DNA of 64,000 bases from Pseudogracilibacillus sp037071985 (lineage in GTDB: Bacteria > Bacillota > Bacilli > Bacillales > Amphibacillaceae). The position numbers and the translations under genes are program-made. The stretch lies in the NCBI RefSeq assembly GCF_037071985.1, contig NZ_JAXHDF010000003.1:124001-188000 (forward strand), written 5' to 3'. The notes below the pieces were generated by a model. It made no database searches. It was given only the letters and a program-made list of their open reading frames with translations, and was not told the DNA's origin. This document shows, one piece after another, positions 27,310 through 35,592 of the stretch (the stretch's first letter is position 1; the number at the start of each line of letters is the position of its first letter).

Positions 27310-28455
27310 TTGATAATTACAACAGATATCGCTCGGCCGATTGTCGACCAAATTATGAAGGCCATTGATTACAATATAACAATAATGAACCATAAAGGTA
27401 TTGTCGTAGCAAGTACAAATGCGAAGCAAATTGATAAACCTCACTTAGGTGCTTTGAAAGCACTTGAGCTAAAAAGTAAAAGTATTACTGAACCGATTAA
27501 TTCAGAGCTTACTGATTTTACTGAAATAGAAGTAAATGTACCGATAGAAGTAAATAACGAAATTGTAGGAGTCGTAGGAATCACCGGCAATTCAGATTGT
27601 ATAGATAAATTTATTCATATGATAAAAATAACAGTGGAAACATTATTGGAACAACAAGTGATGATTGAACAGTTACGATTTAAGCGTACGGCATTAGAAG
27701 AGTGGGTTCAAAATATTATTGACACGGATTATCACAATATACCTATTTTAGAATCAAAGGCTGAATACTTTAATATTGATATCACTATTAGTTGCTGTGT
27801 GTTTGCGATCGAAATAAAAGATTTTAATCAAGCAGTATTTGATTTTGAAACGTTACATCAAAACGAAGCGCGGATTATTAAAATGTTACGAATGTATTTT
27901 CCTTATAGTTTTTTTGCGACATTTTTAGGAAAGGATCGTTTCATCATAGGATTGCCTGAGAAGAATAAAAAAGATATGGAACGATTTGTTGAAGTGGGAA
28001 GAGAGATAAACAGGCAATTAGAACAAGAAGGATTAACCAGTTATATTGGTATCGGCAGTGCAAGTGAAGGGATTTTAGGATACCGGTCTAGTTATCTTGA
28101 GGCATTGCAAAGTATTGATATTTTAAAGCAAGTGAGATCTAAAGATAAAGTTGCTCATATTAATGAATGGGGTATTTTACGTTTATTAGCGCAAATCCCG
28201 TCTGACTTTCGGTGTTTATATTTGGATCAGTTTTCCAAAAGAATGCCAGCATTAAGTTCTGAATTGGAGGAGACGCTAGTCGTCTATTTAGAAAATGAAT
28301 TGAATATTAAAGAAACTGCTGTTATATTACATATTCACCGGAACACATTAATCTATAGATTAGATAAAATAAAAGAACTTTGGGGACTCGATCCAAGAAG
28401 TTTTCATGATGCTGTGAAGTTACAGGTAATTAATTTGATAAAAGAATTAAAATAA
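27310..28455 (+). CDS. Sugar-diacid-type regulator (CdaR/PucR family)
   Basis: Transcriptional activator-type protein of 381 aa. The N-terminal sugar-diacid recognition domain starts ITTDIARPIVDQIMKAIDYN and includes EVNNEIVGVVGITG. A GGDEF-like central region follows, then a C-terminal PucR helix-turn-helix, NIKETAVILHIHRNTLIYRL. TTG 27310 is preferred to TTG 27289 because the family N-terminus begins there and purine-rich GAGAGGGGGAAAGG precedes it. CdaR proteins respond to glucarate, galactarate or glycerate. The target operon is not evident because the nearest genes are unrelated. Confidence 0.88.
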   Translation: MIITTDIARPIVDQIMKAIDYNITIMNHKGIVVASTNAKQIDKPHLGALKALELKSKSITEPINSELTDFTEIEVNVPIEVNNEIVGVVGITGNSDCIDKFIHMIKITVETLLEQQVMIEQLRFKRTALEEWVQNIIDTDYHNIPILESKAEYFNIDITISCCVFAIEIKDFNQAVFDFETLHQNEARIIKMLRMYFPYSFFATFLGKDRFIIGLPEKNKKDMERFVEVGREINRQLEQEGLTSYIGIGSASEGILGYRSSYLEALQSIDILKQVRSKDKVAHINEWGILRLLAQIPSDFRCLYLDQFSKRMPALSSELEETLVVYLENELNIKETAVILHIHRNTLIYRLDKIKELWGLDPRSFHDAVKLQVINLIKELK

Positions 28456-28563
28456 GAATACATTACTATTTGAAATGCTCTTAGCAGAATAAAGCTGTAA
28501 CGATATTCTCTTCCGTTTAAATAAAACAGTATCCTGTATAATCGTTATTATGGGAGTGATTAT

Positions 28564-29544
28564 ATGGAATTAAGTATATTGGATCAATCACCGGTTTCCA
28601 CGGGAAAGTCACCTCGAGAGGCTTTACAGACTTCCATCAAACTTGCTAAATTAGGTGAAGAACTAGGGTATAAACGGTATTGGATTGCAGAACATCACGA
28701 TCTTTTTGGGCTTGCTTGTCCTAATCCAGATGTGATGCTCGGTGTGATTGGTGCACATACCAATACTATTCGAATTGGTGCGGGAGCTGTTTTGCTGCCA
28801 TATTATAAGCCGTTTCGTGTTGCAGAAACATATAATTTATTGCAAACGTTATATCCTGGAAGAGTAGATTTAGGACTTGGACGTGCACCAGGTGGATCTG
28901 CTGAAGTATCGATTGCTTTATCAGATAATTATCTAAAACAAGTAAATGAATATCCAAAACAAATTGATGAATTACTTCATTATTTGCATGAACGGTTTCC
29001 GAAAGATCACCCATATGGAAAAATCTCCGCTGCACCAATTCCAGAACAGCCGCCAGAAACATGGATGCTAGGAACGAGTGAAAAAAGTGGCATTCTAGCT
29101 GCACAAAAGGGTTTGAATTATGCATTTGGACATTTTATGACTGATTTTGATGGTCCTGAAATTGTGAGAGCATATCGTGATAGTTTTACAAAAGGAAAAG
29201 TGATGGTTGCCATTACTGTTATTTGTGCGGAGACTTTGGAAAAAGCTGAAGAATTGGCGCTAAGTAATTTTGTTTGGAGACTCCAGCAAGAGAAGATGAT
29301 TGAAAATTGTAAAATTCCATCAGTGGTGGATGCACAAAACTATCCGTTCACAGAAGAAGATGAAAGAAAAATAGAAAAAATGAAACAGAAGATGATAATT
29401 GGTGATTCGTCTAAAGTGAAAGCAGAGATTTTAACATTAAATGAGCTGTATAAAGCCGATGAGATGATGATCGTAACGATTACACATGAGGAAGAAGCAA
29501 AGTTCACTTCGTATCGCTTACTTGCAGAGGAGTTTAATAGATAA
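28564..29544 (+). CDS. LLM-class flavin-dependent monooxygenase (luciferase-like, MsnO8 type)
   Basis: TIM-barrel flavin oxidoreductase of 326 aa. N-terminal LSILDQSPVSTGKSPREAL, RYWIAEHHDLFGLACPNPDV, LGLGRAPGGSAEV and MLGTSEKSGILAAQKGLNYAF are typical of the single-subunit luciferase-like family found in Bacillaceae. The cofactor would be reduced FMN supplied by a separate reductase. GGGAG precedes ATG 28564. It seems monocistronic. The substrate is unknown. Confidence 0.9.
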   Translation: MELSILDQSPVSTGKSPREALQTSIKLAKLGEELGYKRYWIAEHHDLFGLACPNPDVMLGVIGAHTNTIRIGAGAVLLPYYKPFRVAETYNLLQTLYPGRVDLGLGRAPGGSAEVSIALSDNYLKQVNEYPKQIDELLHYLHERFPKDHPYGKISAAPIPEQPPETWMLGTSEKSGILAAQKGLNYAFGHFMTDFDGPEIVRAYRDSFTKGKVMVAITVICAETLEKAEELALSNFVWRLQQEKMIENCKIPSVVDAQNYPFTEEDERKIEKMKQKMIIGDSSKVKAEILTLNELYKADEMMIVTITHEEEAKFTSYRLLAEEFNR

Positions 29545-29712
29545 ATCTTTGGAGTATTTTATTCAAACCAATTTACATGACTAAATGGAAATTTATCGCC
29601 GCTAGTTAATTTCTGTTTATTTTAAAGTCATATAAATTTAATTACGTTTAAAGGTGGATAATAACAAAAAGAATTATAAATAGTAAGTAGGGAAGGAATA
29701 AGGAAAATGTCG

Positions 29713-30303
29713 TTATGCTTGTTTCCTTTCTTCCTTTTCAATTATATGTGTAAACACATTAAACCAATCTTTCGCTTCTTCGTCCTTTATATATTTTAAA
29801 TCAACTGGCAAGTGTGATGTGTGAAATACTAAGTCTAGTGTAGTTGCTTGTATGTCGTCGATAAGAATAGTGAGTCGAACTTCTTTTGCCATTCTAAAAT
29901 CATTTGATTTTTTCCACATAGCTGGACTAGAAGTGGAATTATCATATACTTTCCCACCGATTAGTTCCCTTTTTAATTTACCTGATCGAGAAGCAGTCTT
30001 AATTGTGTGACCGTCGAGTTTGTAGTTGACTTGAAAAAGTTCATCATACGGGATGATTTTATATTGGAGTGTTTGATGTTGAAGGATAAAAAACCAAATT
30101 TGCTTATTAACTGTATCATTTATTAGATCAAAATGAGGTCCACTATAAAATTTATTTACATGAATGTCTTTTTGTTTAATTAATAGATCAACCATTTTTG
30201 TCTTTTGATACTTGTATTTGTTTTCACTCTTTTTTAACCAGAAAATGAATGTGAAACAAAACGTTGCAATACTAAAACAGACAATAATTGTCGTTCCATC
30301 CAC
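29713..30303 (-). CDS. Hypothetical membrane-anchored protein
   Basis: Protein of 196 aa on the minus strand. GTG start at 30303 is supported by AAGGGGGG about 7 bases upstream. The N-terminus is one hydrophobic helix (TTIIVCFSIATFCFTFIFWL), so the protein is probably anchored with a cytoplasmic soluble domain. The rest has mixed alpha/beta character with no motif that I recognise. It lies convergent to the LLM gene and divergent from the nitrilase gene. Confidence 0.65.
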   Translation of the reverse strand: MDGTTIIVCFSIATFCFTFIFWLKKSENKYKYQKTKMVDLLIKQKDIHVNKFYSGPHFDLINDTVNKQIWFFILQHQTLQYKIIPYDELFQVNYKLDGHTIKTASRSGKLKRELIGGKVYDNSTSSPAMWKKSNDFRMAKEVRLTILIDDIQATTLDLVFHTSHLPVDLKYIKDEEAKDWFNVFTHIIEKEERKQA

Positions 30304-30525
30304 ATCGGTTCCCCCCTTGAAAGTGAGTCGTCATTTCTACTATTATCATACCCTAATTTTGGTAATATTACCCATTAACTCTGAGTATTATATTTTATAT
30401 TTTGTATAGTATATGATTTGAAAAGATAATAATTAATATGTGAAAGAATGGCAGTTTAGGATCTTTTTTACTTTCTAATCGATTACGTATAAAATAAGAC
30501 TTAAATTGTAAGGGGGCTGGTAAAA

Positions 30526-31473
30526 GTGGATAGAGTTTCGGAATTCAAAGTTGCAGTTATTCAAGCTGGTTCGGTTGTTATGAATAAGGATGAAGGGATA
30601 AAGAAGACTGTTCGTTTAATTGAAGAAGCGGGAAAGAATGATGCAAAAATTATTGTATTTCCTGAAGCTTTTATTCCTGCATATCCACGTGGTATGTCTT
30701 TTGGAGCGGTAGTCGGATCACGTACAGAGGAAGGGCGGCAAGATTTCTTCAAGTACTGGAACAATTCTATTGCGGTTCCTAGTCCTGAAACGGAGATTAT
30801 TGGGAAAGCGGTAAAGCAAGCAAAAGCTTATGTCATTATTGGAGTGATCGAAAAGGATTTACATAATGGCACCCTTTATTGCACGGCGTTATTTTTTAAT
30901 CCAGATGGTGAATTGTTAGGGAAACACCGAAAGTTAAAACCAACCGGTTCCGAGCGACTCATTTGGGGGGAAGGTGACGGAAGTACTTTACCTGTTTTTG
31001 ATACTCCATATGGTAAATTAGGGGCTCTAATTTGTTGGGAGAATTATATGCCACTTGCACGTGCAGCAATGTATGAAAAAGGAGTCGAAATATACGTCGC
31101 ACCAACTGCGGATGGGAGAGACACTTGGTTTGCATCCATGCGCCATATTGCTGCTGAAGGAAGATGTTTTGTCTTATCCTGTAATCAATATTCCACGAAA
31201 GATATGTATCTAAAGGAGATTACGTCACGAAACGAATTCGCTGGACTCCCAGATGAGTTGACTAGGGGAGGGAGCTGTATCGTCGATCCGCTTGGAAACT
31301 TTATTGTGGAACCAGTTTTCGGAAAAGAAGAAATTATTTATGCGGATATCGATTTAAATAAAATTGTAGCTGCCAAATTTGATTTTGATGTAGTTGGTCA
31401 TTATGCTCGTCCCGATGTTTTCCAGCTAGTTGTAAATGAAGAAGAGCAGAAAAATACGATTTGGAAACAGTAG
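30526..31473 (+). CDS. Nitrilase (carbon-nitrogen hydrolase family)
   Basis: Thiol hydrolase of 315 aa that converts nitriles to acids and ammonia. The catalytic triad is clear: Glu47 in VFPEAFIPAYPRG, Lys136 in GKHRKLKPT and Cys170 in GALICWENYMPLA. The CWENYMPL context and EGDGSTLPVFDTPYG are those of true nitrilases instead of amidases. GTG 30526 follows AAGGGGGCTGG. It has its own terminator and appears monocistronic. Confidence 0.93.
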   Translation: MDRVSEFKVAVIQAGSVVMNKDEGIKKTVRLIEEAGKNDAKIIVFPEAFIPAYPRGMSFGAVVGSRTEEGRQDFFKYWNNSIAVPSPETEIIGKAVKQAKAYVIIGVIEKDLHNGTLYCTALFFNPDGELLGKHRKLKPTGSERLIWGEGDGSTLPVFDTPYGKLGALICWENYMPLARAAMYEKGVEIYVAPTADGRDTWFASMRHIAAEGRCFVLSCNQYSTKDMYLKEITSRNEFAGLPDELTRGGSCIVDPLGNFIVEPVFGKEEIIYADIDLNKIVAAKFDFDVVGHYARPDVFQLVVNEEEQKNTIWKQ

Positions 31474-31511
31474 GATACATAAGATTCTAAAGTATGTTCT
31501 TATGGTAATTA

Positions 31512-31552
31512 AAAAGACATATAAATCTACTTAGGATAATATGTCTTTTTTA
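31512..31552 (+). terminator. Intrinsic terminator of the nitrilase gene
   Basis: AAAAGACATAT and ATATGTCTTTT form a perfect 11-bp stem with a long loop, followed by a T-rich tail. Confidence 0.8.
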
Positions 31553-31700
31553 TTTTTAAATATGCCGCATTTCCTGTTCCGGCTGGGAATGGAATATTTA
31601 CTGTATTTCCTTCCCCTTCTCCTTCACCAACTTGATCGACAAATCCAGTGTCAGGTGGAAAACTCTTGATGACGAATAATACATCTGGATCATCAGGCTC
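31527..31700 (-). pseudogene. Remnant of a histone-deacetylase-family (AcuC/APAH-like) gene
   Basis: The minus strand reads FPPDTGFVDQVGEGEGEGN then TVNIPFPAGTGNAAY before running to a stop. This is the conserved core of class II histone deacetylase/acetylpolyamine amidohydrolase proteins (VGEGEGEGYTVNxPLPxGTG). Neither the metal-binding parts nor a start are present, so only about 58 codons survive. The end overlaps the nitrilase terminator. Confidence 0.7.
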
Positions 31701-31706
31701 TCACCT

Positions 31707-31727
31707 GTTCGATTTTAGTAATCGAAC
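31707..31727. repeat. Short perfect inverted repeat at the edge of the deacetylase remnant
   Basis: GTTCGATT-TTAGT-AATCGAAC, 8-bp arms and 5-base loop. It lies just outside the point where the remnant loses its similarity, so it may mark a deletion junction or be chance. Confidence 0.35.
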
Positions 31728-31960
31728 TACTTATCCATTTCAGATGTTGCATGCCGACCAATATATTTGCAAGGTTATGCAAAAATATTATTTGATTTTT
31801 TTATGATAAGAGAATAGTTTACAAGCCAATTTTATAATAGATATCCAAAGATATTTTTAATTTCCTTTCTGAGCTAACGGAACTGTCAACATATCTAACT
31901 CAACGGGATAGCCAAATAATAAAGGGTATTCTGATTATCGTGTGGAAATAATATCATTGA

Positions 31961-32023
31961 GTGTAAAGATTTCTTTACACTCAATTGTTTTTTTTGTTAT
32001 AGTATATGTAAAGATATCTTTAC
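31961..32023 (+). promoter_or_regulatory. Promoter flanked by twin operators of the XRE regulator
   Basis: Two palindromes share the core GTAAAGATWTCTTTAC: 31961-31980 (arms GTGTAAAGA/TCTTTACAC) and 32008-32023 (a perfect 16-mer). Their centres are 45 bp apart. A -35 TTTACA (31974-31979) lies in the first; a -10 TATAGT (31998-32003) follows after 18 bases. The transcription start would fall in the second palindrome. Confidence 0.8.
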
Positions 32024-32043
32024 TTTTATTTGGAGGGCGATTA

Positions 32044-32253
32044 ATGAAGGTGATTAACTATATTCGAGAAATCCGCCAAAAAAAGGGGATAACTCAAGTT
32101 AAAATGGCTGAAGATCTACAAGTTACACGTCAAACTATTAATGCAATTGAAAAAAATAAGTATAATCCCAGTCTCGAATTAGCATTAAAAATAATTGCAT
32201 ATTTTGATGTGCCAATTGGTGAAATATTTATTTTAGAGGAGGATGACAAATGA
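32044..32253 (+). CDS. Small XRE-family (Cro/CI) regulator
   Basis: A 69-aa protein made of one helix-turn-helix domain: VINYIREIRQKKGITQVKMA, then DLQVTRQTINAIEKNKYNPS, typical of YozG-like regulators. TGGAGG lies before ATG 32044; the longer frame from 31942 would read through the operators and is rejected. It probably represses its own promoter through the twin palindromes. Its stop overlaps the next start by four bases (ATGA). Confidence 0.92.
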   Translation: MKVINYIREIRQKKGITQVKMAEDLQVTRQTINAIEKNKYNPSLELALKIIAYFDVPIGEIFILEEDDK

Positions 32254-32672
32254 GTGTAAAAGCTGAGGAAAAATGGGGAACTATTTTAGCAAAATGGACT
32301 CCATTCTTTATAATTACTTGTACGTTTTTAGGTGCTGTTCTGGGTTCATTTCTGATCTACTTTTTTCAAGGAGAGTTTCCGTATGAAGTGCTTATAGGTG
32401 GTTTGATAGCTACTATTATTTTGACAGTAATTGAAGTAATTAAACAAAAAGTAAAAAAAGATAATCTTCCTGAAGCAGATGAACGAGTCATTCATAATGT
32501 ATTCCGTTTTTTCGCATATGCGTCACATATTTTCTTAGCTATTTTGTTTATAGCTTTAGCAGTTTTCACTCTTTTAGGAAACGAGTCGATTTCAATTTTG
32601 TACCTATGGATCTTTTTCTTTTCATATGTGTGGATTGTAGGGATAGGTGCTTTTATTATTAAAAGAAGATAA
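32250..32672 (+). CDS. Small multi-pass membrane protein co-encoded with the XRE regulator
   Basis: Protein of 140 aa with four hydrophobic segments, grouped in two pairs and separated by a charged loop containing KQKVKKDNLPEADERVIHNV. Such proteins commonly follow YozG-like regulators in Firmicutes, but their function is unknown. Translation is coupled to the regulator through an ATGA overlap. No terminator or further gene follows within 290 bases, and that stretch (32673-32962) shows nothing else that I can support. Confidence 0.75.
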   Translation: MSVKAEEKWGTILAKWTPFFIITCTFLGAVLGSFLIYFFQGEFPYEVLIGGLIATIILTVIEVIKQKVKKDNLPEADERVIHNVFRFFAYASHIFLAILFIALAVFTLLGNESISILYLWIFFFSYVWIVGIGAFIIKRR

Positions 32673-32962
32673 TAGGATTTAATAAAACACCAAGTATTAA
32701 ATTACTACTGATTGTAAGGGATTTGATGTAAAAGTGACATCAGCTTATTGTCCCAATCGCCTAGTGTGTTAGTTAAATCAATTCTATATATCTATTGGAT
32801 GGTAGACAGCCAATCTGATAGTCGCTATTGGTGGACATAATTTTAAAAAATATGATAGATTTAAACACGTTATAAAACTCTACATAGCATGTATATATGC
32901 TAAGGTGCAAAAAATGGGATAGAATGTAATTCATTTCATAGATGATAATTGGAGGATAACTA

Positions 32963-33886
32963 ATGGAAAATGAAGTAGTTGTAATAGGTAGTATTAATAT
33001 GGATTTGGTAATGGATGTGAAGCAGAGACCAGCCGGTGGTGAAACGACAATGGGTGAGTCTTTTTTTACCAATCCGGGAGGAAAAGGGGCCAATCAAGCT
33101 TTTTCTGCTGCAACTATTGGTGGAAATGTAACGATGCTTGGATGTGTAGGCGATGATTTATTTGGAGAACAGCTTTTAATTAATTTAAAAAATATCGGTG
33201 TCAATACGGAATATATACAAAAAATTGATGGTGAAACTTCCGGGATTGCAATGATTACGGTTGATCAAAATGGAGAAAATAGCATTATCGTAGCGCCTGC
33301 CGCCAATAATAAAGTAACTCCTCAGTATATTACTCTACATGAGCATGTCATAAAGCGGGCGAAGGCGATTCTTATCCAACTTGAAATTCCATTTGAATCA
33401 GTTGAAAAGAGTATTGAGATAGCGAAGAAATATCATGTTCCCGTGTTACTTGATCCAGCTCCGGCACAAGAGCTGCCAGATCATATGTTAACAAAGATAG
33501 ACTATATTTTGCCGAATGAAACAGAATTGGAACAATTAACAAATAGGAAAATTGTTGATCAGAAAACTGCAATTCAAGCTAGTCAATTGTTAATTAGTAA
33601 AGGTGTGAAAACAGTTATTTCTAAATTAGGGAAGGACGGCGTCATCATTTGCCAGAATGATAGAGCTGAATGGATAAAAGGATATGACGTTCATGCAATT
33701 GACACAACTGGAGCGGGAGATGCATTTGCTGGTGCTTTTGCGACTAAATTGGTTGCAGGTCTTGATGTAAAGAGCAGTGCAAAATATGCAAATGCTGTAG
33801 GTGCTCTTACCGTTACAAAAAAAGGTGCTCAATCTGCAATGCCAAATAAGGAAGACGTACAAGTATATATACAATCACAATCCTAA
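32963..33886 (+). CDS. rbsK: Ribokinase
   Basis: PfkB-family kinase of 307 aa that phosphorylates D-ribose at O5. The N-terminal SINMDLVMDVKQRPAGGET, the glycine motif NPGGKGANQAFSAA and the catalytic DTTGAGDAFAGAF are all ribokinase-like. AATTGGAGG precedes ATG 32963. It is followed by a nucleoside hydrolase, so ribose released from nucleosides is a likely substrate. No rbs transporter is present here. Confidence 0.93.
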   Translation: MENEVVVIGSINMDLVMDVKQRPAGGETTMGESFFTNPGGKGANQAFSAATIGGNVTMLGCVGDDLFGEQLLINLKNIGVNTEYIQKIDGETSGIAMITVDQNGENSIIVAPAANNKVTPQYITLHEHVIKRAKAILIQLEIPFESVEKSIEIAKKYHVPVLLDPAPAQELPDHMLTKIDYILPNETELEQLTNRKIVDQKTAIQASQLLISKGVKTVISKLGKDGVIICQNDRAEWIKGYDVHAIDTTGAGDAFAGAFATKLVAGLDVKSSAKYANAVGALTVTKKGAQSAMPNKEDVQVYIQSQS

Positions 33887-33967
33887 CACGTATAAGGATA
33901 AAGCATTTTGTGTTTTGTAAAAGAGAAAGGTACTACTGTAATCATCATTCTTAAAGAGGTGAAGTGA

Positions 33968-34900
33968 ATGGAAAAAAAGAAAGTTATTTTAGATGTTGAT
34001 ACAGGAATTGATGATGCTCTAGCAATTGCTTATGCAACTAAATCAAAATGTCTTGATCTATTAGGGATAACAACCTGTTTTGGAAATGTGCATGTAGAAG
34101 ATGCTACCCGTAATACTCAGTTTGTTTTGCAGTTATTAAAAGAAGAAACCCCAGTTTATCAAGGTTCTGAAAGACCATTAAGTGGGAAAGAACCGTATTT
34201 GGAAGTAGCGAAGAAAATCCATGGAAATGATGGATTGGGAAATCATCTACAAGACAAGGGATATGCACAGCATCATCAGGAAGAAAAACATGCAATTGAC
34301 TTTGTGATCGATACCGTCAAAACATATCCGCATGAGATTACTCTCATCTTCGTTGGTCCGTTAACCAATTTAGCAAGGATAATAGAAAAGGATCCGGAGA
34401 TTATTCATCTGGTGAAAGAAGTTGTTATTATGGGCGGAGCAGTCACTGTACCGGGAAATGTTCGTTCTTATGCAGAGGCTAATATTTTTTCTGATCCAAA
34501 CGCTGCAAAGAAAGTACTTCAATCTAGTTTACCGATTACGCTTGTTGGCTTAGATGTAACGATGAACACACTACTTCCTAGAAATTCGGTTGATCAATGG
34601 TTGAAAAATGAAAATGAGGTTTCACAATTTTTTGCGGGAATAACAAATTATTATATTGATGCCTATGAAAATTTTCAGCCGGGGATTGGTGGTTGCGGGT
34701 TGCATGATCCGCTCGCAGTTGGGGTGGTAATTGATCCGTCATTTGTAGAAACAAAATCGATGTATATTGAAGTAGAAACTACAGGTGACATGATTGGAAA
34801 AACATCTGTAGCTACCGAGGGAACCAGTAAAATTAATGTCTGTTTAAAGGTAGAAGAAGAACGGTTTTTACAACACTTTATGAAGACTTTGGAATTTTAA
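33968..34900 (+). CDS. Inosine-uridine-preferring nucleoside hydrolase family protein
   Basis: Calcium-dependent N-ribohydrolase of 310 aa. The DxDxGxDD metal motif is DVDTGIDDALAI at the N-terminus and the C-terminal metal Asp is in GCGLHDPLAVGVVID. It splits nucleosides into base and ribose. It lies 81 bases after ribokinase and is followed by a strong terminator, so the pair forms a nucleoside salvage unit. Confidence 0.93.
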   Translation: MEKKKVILDVDTGIDDALAIAYATKSKCLDLLGITTCFGNVHVEDATRNTQFVLQLLKEETPVYQGSERPLSGKEPYLEVAKKIHGNDGLGNHLQDKGYAQHHQEEKHAIDFVIDTVKTYPHEITLIFVGPLTNLARIIEKDPEIIHLVKEVVIMGGAVTVPGNVRSYAEANIFSDPNAAKKVLQSSLPITLVGLDVTMNTLLPRNSVDQWLKNENEVSQFFAGITNYYIDAYENFQPGIGGCGLHDPLAVGVVIDPSFVETKSMYIEVETTGDMIGKTSVATEGTSKINVCLKVEEERFLQHFMKTLEF

Positions 34901-34914
34901 ATGAGAATATGAAT

Positions 34915-34954
34915 GTGCTCTATTCCTATTATTAAAGAGATAGAGCACTTTTTT
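34915..34954 (+). terminator. Intrinsic terminator of the ribokinase/nucleoside hydrolase unit
   Basis: GTGCTCTAT and ATAGAGCAC form a perfect 9-bp stem with a 16-base loop, followed by six T. Confidence 0.88.
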
Positions 34955-34983
34955 CAATTTTATTGGATAGGCGTGATTAATAT

Positions 34984-35436
34984 ATGTTTACAAAAGACAA
35001 GAAAGTGATCGCTTGGTTTCCGGCCGTTATATGGATGGGAGTTATTTTTTATTTATCTCATCAGCCAGCTCAGACTTCCAGTGAATTAAGTTCGGGAATG
35101 ACGGACTTGGTCGTTCATTTTCTCGCAATTTTTTTCCCGCTTGAATTTGATGTTGAGAGTATTCATTTTTATATAAGGAAAAGTGCACATTTTACCGCCT
35201 ATTTACTATTGGGTATGTTCGTTTTATTCGCCCTTCGCCAAATGAGATGGAAAAGATTAGTGATAGCTGTCTGTATTTGTGTGTTGTATGCGATGTCAGA
35301 TGAATTTCATCAATTGTTTGTCCCGGGAAGAAGTGGCGAAATAAGAGATGTGTTCATTGATAGCATTGGTGCATGTGTTGGGATTGGTGGATACTATATT
35401 GGTTCGAAGATAGTAACTTTCTTAAGAAAAAAGTAA
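34984..35436 (+). CDS. VanZ-family membrane protein
   Basis: Protein of 150 aa with four hydrophobic segments. VanZ motifs: WMGVIFYLSHQPAQTSSE near the N-terminus, RKSAHFTAYLLLG in the middle and SDEFHQLFVPGRSGEIRDV before the last segment. VanZ-like proteins are linked to low-level teicoplanin resistance in enterococci, but most homologues have no known role. It appears monocistronic. Confidence 0.9.
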   Translation: MFTKDKKVIAWFPAVIWMGVIFYLSHQPAQTSSELSSGMTDLVVHFLAIFFPLEFDVESIHFYIRKSAHFTAYLLLGMFVLFALRQMRWKRLVIAVCICVLYAMSDEFHQLFVPGRSGEIRDVFIDSIGACVGIGGYYIGSKIVTFLRKK

Positions 35437-35592
35437 TTGTTTATTATTTTTATAGGTTTCAATCTATGTTATTTAAAAGTTTTCACAGGGTATAGAAGTA
35501 TATAATTACTATTTTCACATGCATTTAGGGTATTTTTGCTTATAGCAAACTATCAGAGCAAAGGATGAAGTAATGAAAATGGAGGGATAAAA

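Noticed and set aside
28514..28542. Promoter for the LLM gene based on TATAAT at 28537-28542
   Set aside because: The -10 box is perfect but no credible -35 box lies 16-18 bases upstream, so I did not list it.
16804..31980. Similarity between the terminator at 16804-16838 and the XRE operator at 31961-31980 (both contain GTGTAAAGA and TCTTTACAC)
   Set aside because: The first has a longer loop, a U tract and the right place for a terminator. The shared AT-rich word is probably chance.
31942..32043. Extended N-terminus of the small XRE regulator
   Set aside because: It would translate both palindromic operators; ATG 32044 has a good TGGAGG site.
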